DNA from: Nocardia alba NBRC 108234
GTDB taxonomy: Bacteria > Actinomycetota > Actinomycetes > Mycobacteriales > Mycobacteriaceae
Direction of reading: 5' to 3'
DNA length: 64,000 bases
Assembly: GCF_001612665.1 (NCBI RefSeq)
Contig: NZ_BDAX01000001.1
Span: forward strand, 306,044-370,043
Each line of letters opens with the position of its first letter. Positions within the stretch are counted from its first letter, which is position 1. Both the position numbers and the translations under genes were made by a program. Of this stretch, positions 19,102 through 29,743 are shown piece by piece. The notes beneath the pieces are model-generated. The model saw only the letters and a list, made by a program, of their open reading frames with translations, had not been told where the DNA came from and ran no database searches.

Positions 19102-19134
19102 GACAGGGTGAGAAGGTTTGTATATCACTCTGTC
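19102..19134. promoter_or_regulatory. Operator-like dyad upstream of the aldehyde dehydrogenase
   Basis: GACAGGGTGA (19102-19111) and TCACTCTGTC (19125-19134) form 10-bp arms with one mismatch and a 13-base centre. It lies 42-74 bases upstream of the GTG start. The right arm carries the same core as the tetR-proximal dyad at 16704-16718. Confidence 0.5.
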
Positions 19135-19332
19135 AGGAGGTTTTGTCGGTTTCGTCCAAACCGACCCTGGACGTTCTGGTGTGGTATTGCACCGCAATGA
19201 AGTGGTGTCAGCGTGCACCAGAAATCGCCGATGGTCAAGAGGTCGACCGAATGAACGCCACCTGCGTCCGCCGCAACGGCAGGTCCATCGTGCGTGGGAC
19301 ACTGCCGTTGCGGCCGATCGCGGCTGGGTGGT

Positions 19333-21120
19333 TCAGCCGTCGAGCAGGTGCGGAAGACCGGCGCGGAAGCGATCCGCGTCGATGGCCTTGGCGGCGGCGA
19401 ACGCGGGCAGCGAGACCAGCGGGAAGATCTGGGCGCGCGGGCTCGGGTCGTCGGCGGCGTCGAGGATGGCGTTGGCCGCGGCGCGGCCGGATTCGTTGGC
19501 ACCCTCCATGGTGGCCAGATCGATGTGATTGCGCACGTGATCGCCGCCGAAGTAGAGGTTGGGAATCGCGCAGTGCGCGTCGGGGCGATTGTCGTAGGAG
19601 CCGACCGTGTTGACCAGCAGCGGGGTTTCGTTGTGAATGGCACCGCCGGACCAGGTGATGCCGGGGTCGAGATGCCAGGAGTGGATGTCCTCGTCGCGCA
19701 ACCAGTCGGTGCCGGTATTGAGCCAGGCTTTGAGCTGAGCCCAGGTCTCGATGGCGATTTCGTCGGCCGTGCATTCCTTGGCGGTGCGGCCGAAAAGGAT
19801 TCCGGGTGTGTCCCAGTCGGAGATGTCGACCGACAGACACTCCAGCACCGAGCCGTCGCCGTAGGTGGCGGGAAAATCGCCCACCCACATGGGCGCTTGG
19901 CGCAGGGCGGTCAGTGCCCAGGGAGAGCCGAGTGCGGCGATGTGTCCTTCGGGGATCTCGGTCGGGCGGCGCAGGTAGTACTGGATGCCGACCATCCAGT
20001 CGGTGACCAGGTTTCGCATCCCGCCCAGTCGTGGATCGGCGTCGATGATCGCGTCGTCGAGCAGGTCGACAGCACGATCGACCGGCATGGCGCACAGGTA
20101 GTGATCGGCGGTCACCGCCGTGGCGCCACTCCGTCCACTGACCGTCGCCGAGGCGATGCGACCGCCGGCCATCTGCAATGCGGCAAGGCCCTGTCCCATG
20201 ACGAAACGGACGCCGAGCCCGCGCAGGTGTTCGACCCACGGATCGATCCACGCGACATTGGTCGGACGGTTGAGGATTCGGTCGACCCCACCGGAGAACT
20301 GCGGAATAGTGCCGGACGCGGCGAGGACGAGGGCCTCGCCGATCGTGCCGATGGTTCGGGCCGAGCTGGTCTGCGGTTTCGCGGCGACGGTGATCCGGGT
20401 GAGCGCGTTCACCAGGTATTTCCGGTAGGCGGGTGACTTTCCCTCGGCCTGCATGATCTGTTCCCAGGTCACGTACTCCCACTGACCGAAGCGACGTTCG
20501 GTGCTGGAGGTGAACCACACCACCATCTGTTTGGCGAAGAACGCCAGCTCGTGTGGTGGCAGGTCGGGGATGAAGCCGAGCGCGCCGATGATGCTGTTCT
20601 GCACGAGTTCCGGGGTCAGCTGACTCAGCCCGCCGAGCTCGACGGGGGCGAAGATCGGCGGCAGGCCCTGGAAGCCGGCGACCGTACCCTCGACCCGCAC
20701 GAGGTTGTCGCGTACGCCGTTCGGGTTGCCGGGGAACGGGATTCGGCTCATCGTGTCGGGAACATGCTGATAGCAACCGGGGAAGAAGCGAAACCCGTGC
20801 TCACCCGGCAGGTTCGCGCGACCGGGTGACGCGGTCCCCGGCACGTCCATGCTGCGGGCCTTGCCACCGAGGAACGCGGGCTCGTAGACGGTGATGTCGT
20901 AGCCACGCTCGGCCAGTTCGTGCGCGGCGCTGAGCCCGGCCATCCCGCCGCCGAAGATCGCCACCGATTTGCCGCCGGAGCGTAGTAGCGGTGAGCGCCG
21001 GGCGGGGGTCGCCGCGGCGGTCGGGGCGGTCACGGCGAGCGCGCCGCCGAGGACGAGCCCGGCGCGCAGCGCGGTGCGGCGGGTGATCGGTGCTGACAAC
21101 GGTGTCGGCTGATCAGACAT
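19333..21120 (-). CDS. Tat-exported FAD-dependent oxidoreductase (amine oxidase superfamily)
   Basis: A 595-residue flavoprotein. Residues 12-45 form a twin-arginine signal: ITRRTALRAG, then a hydrophobic Ala/Leu/Val-rich stretch and AATPA. The FAD site FGGGMAGLSAAHELAERGYDI follows near residue 55, with the superfamily GGKARS motif and a closing FAD segment NLYFGGDHVRNHIDLATMEG. Tat export suits an enzyme folded around its cofactor before secretion. Its substrate is unknown; the fold overlaps phytoene-desaturase-like enzymes. The ATG (GGAGAACACC upstream) lies inside the last codons of the preceding flavoprotein gene, an 8-base overlap, so the two are co-translated. Confidence 0.82.
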   Translation of the reverse strand: MSDQPTPLSAPITRRTALRAGLVLGGALAVTAPTAAATPARRSPLLRSGGKSVAIFGGGMAGLSAAHELAERGYDITVYEPAFLGGKARSMDVPGTASPGRANLPGEHGFRFFPGCYQHVPDTMSRIPFPGNPNGVRDNLVRVEGTVAGFQGLPPIFAPVELGGLSQLTPELVQNSIIGALGFIPDLPPHELAFFAKQMVVWFTSSTERRFGQWEYVTWEQIMQAEGKSPAYRKYLVNALTRITVAAKPQTSSARTIGTIGEALVLAASGTIPQFSGGVDRILNRPTNVAWIDPWVEHLRGLGVRFVMGQGLAALQMAGGRIASATVSGRSGATAVTADHYLCAMPVDRAVDLLDDAIIDADPRLGGMRNLVTDWMVGIQYYLRRPTEIPEGHIAALGSPWALTALRQAPMWVGDFPATYGDGSVLECLSVDISDWDTPGILFGRTAKECTADEIAIETWAQLKAWLNTGTDWLRDEDIHSWHLDPGITWSGGAIHNETPLLVNTVGSYDNRPDAHCAIPNLYFGGDHVRNHIDLATMEGANESGRAAANAILDAADDPSPRAQIFPLVSLPAFAAAKAIDADRFRAGLPHLLDG

Positions 21121-22534
21121 GGTGTTCTCCTGGACCTGCGGTGGTGAGGGTGACGTGCGGGCTCGGCGATGTCGTGGCAGTAGCGGCGTCGCCACGCAGC
21201 GTCGTGCGCGTGGTCCGCCATTCGAGGGTCGAGTCGCGGATCTCGCGCGCCACGTCGGCCAGGACGGCGGGCAGGTGTGCCCACTGATGGACCGAGGCGC
21301 GCACCGCGAGACCGAGCGCGCGCGACGGGGTGTACAGGTCGGCCGGTCGGTGGGTGCGGGAGAAGATCCCCGCGGTGATCTGTGCCAGCGCCGGATCGTC
21401 GGCGGCGCTGCGATAGAGCTCGATCTCCAAGGGGCGCAGAGTTTCCCCCCGGGCCAACCGATTCGTCCAATAGAAGATCTCGCGGCACTCGACGACGCGA
21501 CGGCGCTCCCACTCCGCCACGGCCGCGTCGAGTGCCCGGGGATCGTCCAGAACGTCGCCGACCGACTCGGCGAGAGTGCGGCCGTAGTGCAGCGCGTCGC
21601 GGATACCCTGCGCGGTGACGGGATCCTTGAAATGTCCGGCGTCGCCGGGTAGCGCCCAGCCCGGGCCCGCCGAACGCCGGAAGTACGAGGAAATGCCGGT
21701 GGCGGAACGGATCCGGCCCACCTGCTCGCAGCCGCGCAGGCGGTAGGTCAGGTCCGGAATCCGGGCCAGCGCCTCGGTGTAGCGGCGTTGCGCCGCGCCG
21801 GGACCGCGTCCGGCTTCGCTGACCGCCGGCGGCTGCACGAGGCTGAGCACCAGGCCGTCGTCGCAAGGGAAGGCGGTGCCGAGGTCGGCGCCGACCCGCC
21901 ACTGGGCGGCGATATGACGTGGGGCGTCGGCGCGGTCACGCCAATACGCGAAGTAGCAGTCGCGCCCGCTGGGCACGGTCAGAAACGGCTGGTCGGCGCC
22001 CACCTCGCGCGCGATGGTGCTGCGCCGCCCGTCGGCGCCGACCACGAGCGCCGCGCGGATCTCTCTGGTCCGGCCCTCGGCGTCGAGGTATCGCACACCG
22101 GCGCAACGGTTTCCGTCCCACACCACCGAGGTGACCCGGCTGCGTGGGCGCACGTCGGCGCCCGCGTTCACGGCGGTGCGGGCCAGCACCGCGTCGAGTC
22201 CGGTGCGGCGCACGCACATCGCGTAGTCGATGCCGTCGACCGAAGGGTAGCCGGAATCGACGCCGTGGCCCGCGGCCTGCGCGTAGGCCGTCGTCAGCCG
22301 CGGCGCGCCGAGAGCCTCGACGGCGGCCAGTGCGTCGAGGTGCTGGAGTTCGGCCAGGCCGGCCGGCCAGAGCAGATGGGTGGACAGGGTGTCCGACGGC
22401 AAGGTGGCGGCGTCGAGCACGACGACAGCGCGGCCCGCTTTCGCGAAGGTCGCCGCGGCGGCCGATCCCGCGCAGCGGGCCCCGACTACGACGACATCGG
22501 TCCGTTCAACGGCGGTGACGGGGGAATCGACCAT
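21113..22534 (-). CDS. FAD-dependent monooxygenase / geranylgeranyl reductase-like oxidoreductase
   Basis: A 473-residue group A flavoprotein. VVVVGARCAGSAAAATFAKAG supplies the GxGxxG-type FAD motif (here GARCAG), VVGADGRRSTIAR is the DG motif, and WALPGDAGHFKDPVTAQGIRDAL the GD motif. These three elements define the PHBH/geranylgeranyl reductase superfamily. ATG at 22532-22534 follows GAGGTGG. No signal peptide is seen, so it acts in the cytoplasm, in contrast to its exported partner. A perfect 17-bp palindrome lies 25 bases upstream and a TetR is divergent, so regulation by that TetR is likely. Substrate unknown. Confidence 0.82.
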   Translation of the reverse strand: MVDSPVTAVERTDVVVVGARCAGSAAAATFAKAGRAVVVLDAATLPSDTLSTHLLWPAGLAELQHLDALAAVEALGAPRLTTAYAQAAGHGVDSGYPSVDGIDYAMCVRRTGLDAVLARTAVNAGADVRPRSRVTSVVWDGNRCAGVRYLDAEGRTREIRAALVVGADGRRSTIAREVGADQPFLTVPSGRDCYFAYWRDRADAPRHIAAQWRVGADLGTAFPCDDGLVLSLVQPPAVSEAGRGPGAAQRRYTEALARIPDLTYRLRGCEQVGRIRSATGISSYFRRSAGPGWALPGDAGHFKDPVTAQGIRDALHYGRTLAESVGDVLDDPRALDAAVAEWERRRVVECREIFYWTNRLARGETLRPLEIELYRSAADDPALAQITAGIFSRTHRPADLYTPSRALGLAVRASVHQWAHLPAVLADVAREIRDSTLEWRTTRTTLRGDAATATTSPSPHVTLTTAGPGEHHV

Positions 22535-22558
22535 GAGAACCACCTCGGCCACTGAGTC

Positions 22559-22575
22559 TCGGACAGTGTGTCCGA
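22559..22575. promoter_or_regulatory. Palindromic TetR operator
   Basis: TCGGACA-GTG-TGTCCGA, perfect 7-bp arms, 25 bases upstream of the FAD monooxygenase start and between it and the divergent tetR. Confidence 0.6.
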
Positions 22576-22737
22576 TTGATGATGAGGTGGGTCGCGTTCA
22601 GGTGTCAACAGTCAACCTGGACAGGGGGATTGCCACCGCTCGCACCCCGCCGCCACAGCAGTCGGCCGGTCTGCGGGCACAATGGGTCACATGGTCAATG
22701 CCAGCGCGCCTGTTGCGGTATCGGCGACGGAGCGCCG

Positions 22738-23376
22738 ATGCCCTCGCTGACCCGTGTCCCGCGAACCGCCCGCAAACCCACCGATGACCGGCGGGCGGAA
22801 TTCGAAACTCGCGTGCTCGCCGCGGTGGAAGACCTGCTGGCCGATGGGACCCCGTTCACCGAGATCGCCGTCCAGAAGATCGCCGCGGCCTCCGGGTCGG
22901 CGAGATCCACCTTCTACCGCTATTTTCCGGACAAGAGCAGACTGCTGATCCGGATGGCCGAGTTGGCCACGACCGATCTGTTCGCCGCGGCGGAGTCGTG
23001 GTGGAGTGCCGAGCACACCGATCAGCAGACCGGAGTCGTGCTGGCGATGCGCGCGATGATCGGCGGCTTCCGCGACCATCGCTATCTGCTGCTCGCACTC
23101 ACCGAAGTAGGTTCCTACGACCGCGAAGTCGGCGCCTACTGGCGCGCCAGGGTCGCGACCTTCGCCGAGTTGGTACGGGTGCGGCTGGAGACCGAACAGG
23201 CGGCGGGTCGGGTCGGCCGACAGCTCGACCCCCGGGCCACCGCGCTGATCCTCACCTCGATGGTCGAACGCACGATCTCGGTCGCCTTCGCCGCCGAAAC
23301 CGGTGTCGGCGAGGACGCCTTGGCCGAATCGCTGGGGCGGGCGATCTGGCTCGTCATCTACGGGGACGCACCGTAG
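22738..23376 (+). CDS. TetR family transcriptional regulator
   Basis: A 212-residue regulator with the HTH at about residues 40-70 (IAVQKIAAASGSARSTFYRYFPDKSRLL) and a helical effector domain. ATG at 22738-22740, with GGAG shortly upstream, was chosen because the earlier in-frame start would lie against the palindrome. It is divergent from the two flavoprotein genes, and the palindrome at 22559-22575 is its probable operator. The leader between palindrome and start is about 160 bases and shows nothing recognisable. Confidence 0.85.
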   Translation: MPSLTRVPRTARKPTDDRRAEFETRVLAAVEDLLADGTPFTEIAVQKIAAASGSARSTFYRYFPDKSRLLIRMAELATTDLFAAAESWWSAEHTDQQTGVVLAMRAMIGGFRDHRYLLLALTEVGSYDREVGAYWRARVATFAELVRVRLETEQAAGRVGRQLDPRATALILTSMVERTISVAFAAETGVGEDALAESLGRAIWLVIYGDAP

Positions 23377-23417
23377 CTCGCGGCGCATGGTCACGGCCCG
23401 GTCGGCGACCCCTGATC

Positions 23418-24596
23418 TCAGCCGGACTGATCGTCGCCCTTCGGAGCGACAACCTTCTCGACCGCGGGGCGCGCTCGCTTTCGGCGCGCTGTCGTCCGTT
23501 CGATTCGCGGATCCTCGTTCACCGCATAGTGTTTCACGTACTCGGACAGGAATGCTTGCACGGTGGCCGTGGCCGGGATGGCCAGCAGCGCGCCGACCGC
23601 GCCGAGCAGCGCGCCACCGGCCAGCACGGCCAGCAGTGCGATCGCGGCGTTGACATCGACGGTGCGCGCGGTGATACGCGGCTGCAGGAGATAGTCCTGG
23701 AACCACTGGTAGATCACCGCGAACACGATGATCCATACCGCGTCCATCGGATCCACCGTCAGCGCCACGAAGATCGGCACGATCGCGGCGATGTAGGTGC
23801 CGATGGTCGGGATGAACGCGGAGATCACGCCGAACCAGACCCCGAGGGCGATGGGGTTGGGCAGGTGCAGGATCCACAGGAACACGCCGTGCGCGATCGC
23901 GGAGACGATCGCCAGCAGTAACCGCGAGAACAGGTAGCCGCCGGTCTTGTCGATGGCGAGGTCCCAGGCGTGCAGGAAGGTCTGCTGGCGGGCGGGCGGC
24001 AGCAGGGAGCAGACGGTGCGCCGCACCTTCGGGCCGGCCGCGGTGAGATAGACGCTGAACAGCGCGATAGTCGCGACCTTGGCCAAGCCGCCGAGGACCG
24101 TGGCCGACACCCCCCAGGCGTTGTCGGCGGCGGTGTGCGCGTAGCTCTCGAGCAGGTCGGATTCGCGCAGTAGCCGCTGACTCAGGTCGTGGGTGGTGAA
24201 GTGTTGGCCGAAGGTGTGATTGACCCAGTCGACGCCCTCGTTGAGCAGTCGTGGCGTCTCGTGGGCCAGGTTGGTCGCTGTCTGCACCAGCAGCGTCACC
24301 AGCGCGGCGAGAAAGCCCAGCACGCAGGCGAAGGTGGCGACGAACACCAGGCCGGTGGCGAGCCCGCGCGGCACGCCGCGGCGCACCAGCAGCGCGACGG
24401 CGGGTTCCATCGCCAGCGCGACGAAGAACGCGACGAACATGATGATCAGCAGGTCGGTCAGCCGGTGAAACGCCCAGTCCGCGAGCAGGAACAGCCCGAA
24501 GAACACCAGTGCCAGCACCATCGCCCGTGGTAGCCAGGTCGGCATCCTGCTCCGGGGGAGCGCCTGCTCGACGGTGTCCTCGGGGTCGATGTCCAC
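23418..24596 (-). CDS. AI-2E family transporter (PerM/YtrB-like membrane protein)
   Basis: A 392-residue multi-span membrane protein. Two N-terminal hydrophobic segments near residues 22-65 are followed by a soluble helical stretch and then a cluster of C-terminal spans. The family pattern GVWFGVISAFIPTIGTYIAAIVPI and QPRITARTVDVNAAIALLAVLAGGALLG is clear. Family members include a proposed autoinducer exporter and Na+/H+ antiporters, so the substrate is not predictable. The Lys/Arg-rich tail is cytoplasmic. GTG at 24594-24596 has GAGAGG upstream. A second family member lies at 28351-29547. Confidence 0.85.
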   Translation of the reverse strand: MDIDPEDTVEQALPRSRMPTWLPRAMVLALVFFGLFLLADWAFHRLTDLLIIMFVAFFVALAMEPAVALLVRRGVPRGLATGLVFVATFACVLGFLAALVTLLVQTATNLAHETPRLLNEGVDWVNHTFGQHFTTHDLSQRLLRESDLLESYAHTAADNAWGVSATVLGGLAKVATIALFSVYLTAAGPKVRRTVCSLLPPARQQTFLHAWDLAIDKTGGYLFSRLLLAIVSAIAHGVFLWILHLPNPIALGVWFGVISAFIPTIGTYIAAIVPIFVALTVDPMDAVWIIVFAVIYQWFQDYLLQPRITARTVDVNAAIALLAVLAGGALLGAVGALLAIPATATVQAFLSEYVKHYAVNEDPRIERTTARRKRARPAVEKVVAPKGDDQSG

Positions 24597-24678
24597 GCCT
24601 CTCAGTGTCGCCCCGGATCGGCTGCTTTCCCGGCATCGACGCGGGCAGACCTGCTCCGGAGGTTCGGTCGGGAAATAG

Positions 24679-26949
<2,271 letters not shown>

Positions 26950-26965
26950 GCTCCGCTGGAGCTCG

Positions 26966-27006
26966 CTGACCAACGAACCCCCTTCTGCGCGGGGTCCGTT
27001 GGTCAG
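26966..27006 (+). terminator. Hairpin terminator after the MFS exporter
   Basis: CTGACCAACG pairs with CGTTGGTCAG, and an inner ACCCC pairs with GGGGT across one mismatch; the loop is 9 bases. It starts 17 bases after the stop. Confidence 0.8.
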
Positions 27007-27078
27007 ATCGGCACCGGCGACTGATAGGCGTCCGTTTTCCGCCGGATCCGAGGCGGTGCGATTCCTATCGTCGGTTCC

Positions 27079-28338
27079 ATGGACACCGAACGGATTACGG
27101 AGATCTCGGCCACCGCGTTGCGCGTGTCGGTCGTGTGGTTCATGGCGCTGGCCGCCGCGCTGGCGACCGCGAGCGTCTATCTGCTGCAACCGGCCGTCGC
27201 CGAGGTGGCCGGATCGTTGGAGACCTCCGCGGCGGTGATCGGTACCGCGTTGGCGGGTGGCCCGATCGGCTATCTGGCGGGGTTGGTACTGCTGGTGCCG
27301 CTGGTGGACCGGTTCTCCCCGCGAACTGTGGTGGCGGCGCAGTTCGCGGCGCTGGCACTGGCGTCGATCGCCGGGGCTGTGGCCCATTCTCCGATGGTCC
27401 TGGGGTTGGTCATCGGTGTCGTCGGAGCGGGTTCGGCGGTCGGAGCTCAGTTGAGTTCGGTGGCGGGGCGGTTCGCGGCGCCGCGTCGGCGGGCCACGGT
27501 GCTGGGAATCGTCACCGCGGGCATTTCGTCGGGGATCCTCGCGGGGCGCATTGTCGGTGGCTGGCTCACCGAGGTGATCGGCTGGCGCGCGATGCTGTTG
27601 GTGTTCGTGGTGCCCTGCGTCGTGGTGGGCGCGGTGTCGTATTTCGTCCTCCCCGCAGCGCGCGGCCGGGCAGCGTCCGGATATCTGGACACGGTGCGGG
27701 GGATGCCGGGGCTCTTCGCCCGATTCGCCGCGCTGCGCTGGGCGGCGGTGCGAGGCGCGCTGTGGTTCTTCGCGTTCTGCGCGGTGTGGGCAGGTCTCGC
27801 GGTGGTGCTGTCGCAGCCGCCCTATTCGTTTTCTCCCGAACGAATCGGCCTGTATGGCTGTGCGGGGCTGGCGGGCGTGCTCGCCACGAGGATCGCGGGC
27901 AGCTGGACCGATCGGGTCGGGCCGAGGACGGTGATCCTGGTGGGGCTCGCGCTCGCTCTGGGCTCGGTCGTCGCTTTGTCGGTCGCGCTGTCGAATACCG
28001 CGGCGACGCTGGTCTGTCTCGGCCTGTTCGATGCCGGACTGTTCGCCGCGCAAGTCGCCAATCAGAGTGCGGTGCTGGCCATCGACTCCCACGCACCCGC
28101 CCGCTTCAACAGCGCCTACATGTCCGTGTACTTCGTCGGGGGAAGTCTGGGTACGGCGTTCGGGGCCGCCGCGATCGGCTGGGTCGGCTGGCCCTGGCTG
28201 ATCGTCGCCGCCGCGACGGCCACTGCCGCGGCGGGCCTGATCGCCCTGGCCGATCGAGCGCGCGGCGGTGCCGGCTCGTGCGGTATCGAGGTAGGCGACG
28301 ACGATCGGGCTCGTGCGGAGATCTCGCGCGGACGCTGA
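27079..28338 (+). CDS. MFS transporter (12 spans)
   Basis: A 419-residue major facilitator carrier with about 12 spans. The loop-2 region VDRFSPRTVV is a degenerate motif A, repeated in the second half as TDRVGPRTVI; the GxxxGxxxGGWL segment in span 5 resembles motif C. It lies alone between the DHA2 exporter terminator and a convergent AI-2E-type gene, with a 12-base gap to the latter. Export of a small molecule is likely but the substrate cannot be inferred. ATG at 27079 lacks a strong ribosome-binding site. Confidence 0.83.
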   Translation: MDTERITEISATALRVSVVWFMALAAALATASVYLLQPAVAEVAGSLETSAAVIGTALAGGPIGYLAGLVLLVPLVDRFSPRTVVAAQFAALALASIAGAVAHSPMVLGLVIGVVGAGSAVGAQLSSVAGRFAAPRRRATVLGIVTAGISSGILAGRIVGGWLTEVIGWRAMLLVFVVPCVVVGAVSYFVLPAARGRAASGYLDTVRGMPGLFARFAALRWAAVRGALWFFAFCAVWAGLAVVLSQPPYSFSPERIGLYGCAGLAGVLATRIAGSWTDRVGPRTVILVGLALALGSVVALSVALSNTAATLVCLGLFDAGLFAAQVANQSAVLAIDSHAPARFNSAYMSVYFVGGSLGTAFGAAAIGWVGWPWLIVAAATATAAAGLIALADRARGGAGSCGIEVGDDDRARAEISRGR

Positions 28339-28350
28339 GCCGAAGGCGCG

Positions 28351-29547
28351 CTAGGTGCTCGGGTCGGGCGCCGCGCCGGAGTCCGATGCCGGCGTTGCCT
28401 GGTCGACATCGGGTTCGGCGACGGCGGGCTTCGTTCCGGTGGCCGCGTCGATCTGCTCGCCGATATAGCGGATGATCACCGCGATCATCGCGACGACAGG
28501 CACGGCGAGGAAGGCTCCGGTGATGCCGTAGAGCGAGCCGCCCGCGGTGACGGCGAGCAGCACGATCACCGCGTGCAGTTCCATGCTGCGGCTCTGCAGC
28601 ACCGGTTGCAGCACATTGCCTTCCAGCTGCTGCACGGCGATGACGACGCCGAGGACGATAAGCGCTGTGGTGAGCCCGTTGCCGACCAGCGCGACGAGCA
28701 CGGCGAGCGCGCCCGCGACGAACGCGCCGACCATCGGGATGAATCCGCCGATGAAGGTGATCACCGACAGCACCAACGCCAGCGGCACATCGAGGATGAA
28801 CAGCGCCGCGCCGATGAGGACGGCGTCGACCATGCTGACGATCGCCTGGGTGCGGATGAATCCACCCAGGGTCGCCCACACCCGCTCGAGGACGGCCTCG
28901 ACGTGGCGACCGCTGCGACTGCCGAACACCTGATGCATCCAGGGCAGAAAGCGAGGGCCGTCCTTCAAGAAGTAGAACACCAGCACCAACACCAGGAACA
29001 CGGTGATCAACACCGAGGTCGCGGTGGACACGCCGGTGAACACGCCGTTGGCGATCTGCGCGCCGCTGGATTGGAGCCGTCCGATGATCGCCTCGACCGC
29101 GGAATCGAGTTGCTCGTCGCGGATGCGCAGTGGCGGTCCCTGAATCCAGTGACGTACCTGGTTGACCCCGTCGGTGGACTTGTCGGCGAGCTGAGGCGCT
29201 TGATCGGCCACCGAGGGCACGATCAGCGCGACGACGCCCGCCATCAGTGCGACGAACCCGAGCAGCGTGATCGACGCGGCGACCGCTGGCGGCACTTTGC
29301 GCCGGGTCAGCCCGCGGGTCAGTGGCCACAGGATCGTTGTCACCACGATCGCCAGCGCGACCGGCAGCAGCACCACCCACAGGCGGGCGGTGATCGTGCC
29401 GAGTACCCATGCGCCCACCGCGATCGCCACGATGCACAGCGACCACTTGGCCAGCCACAGGACGCCACTGCCGATCACATCACCGCGCTCACGCGTCGGC
29501 TTGTCGTTCGGTTGTGCCCCACTGGGTTTCTCCACCGGCCCGCTCAC
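28351..29547 (-). CDS. AI-2E family transporter (PerM-like membrane protein)
   Basis: A 398-residue protein of the same family as that at 23418-24596, with the same order of hydrophobic segments. Family landmarks are VITFIGGFIPMVGAFVAGALAVLVAL and VLQPVLQSRSMELHAVIVLLAVTAGGSLYG. GTG at 29545-29547 gives a normal N-terminus; the longer frame is Gly/Arg-rich and unlikely to be protein. The tail is acidic and Pro/Ala-rich. No ligand can be assigned. Two family members within 6 kb suggest an old duplication or parallel recruitment (inference). Confidence 0.82.
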   Translation of the reverse strand: MSGPVEKPSGAQPNDKPTRERGDVIGSGVLWLAKWSLCIVAIAVGAWVLGTITARLWVVLLPVALAIVVTTILWPLTRGLTRRKVPPAVAASITLLGFVALMAGVVALIVPSVADQAPQLADKSTDGVNQVRHWIQGPPLRIRDEQLDSAVEAIIGRLQSSGAQIANGVFTGVSTATSVLITVFLVLVLVFYFLKDGPRFLPWMHQVFGSRSGRHVEAVLERVWATLGGFIRTQAIVSMVDAVLIGAALFILDVPLALVLSVITFIGGFIPMVGAFVAGALAVLVALVGNGLTTALIVLGVVIAVQQLEGNVLQPVLQSRSMELHAVIVLLAVTAGGSLYGITGAFLAVPVVAMIAVIIRYIGEQIDAATGTKPAVAEPDVDQATPASDSGAAPDPST

Positions 29548-29743
29548 GCCGTCAGTCTGGCACGCCACGGCGTCCACCGGAACTCGTCGGTGCACCGACT
29601 CCCGGATTTCCCCAGGACCGGGGCCGTGGGACTCGTCGGGCGCGTGACAGCCGCCACCACCGCCGCGCCGAGCTATGCGGCTGTGCCCGAGCAAATTGGC
29701 ATGGTGTGCACAATTGCATGACGTGCACGGTGAGATGCCCGGA

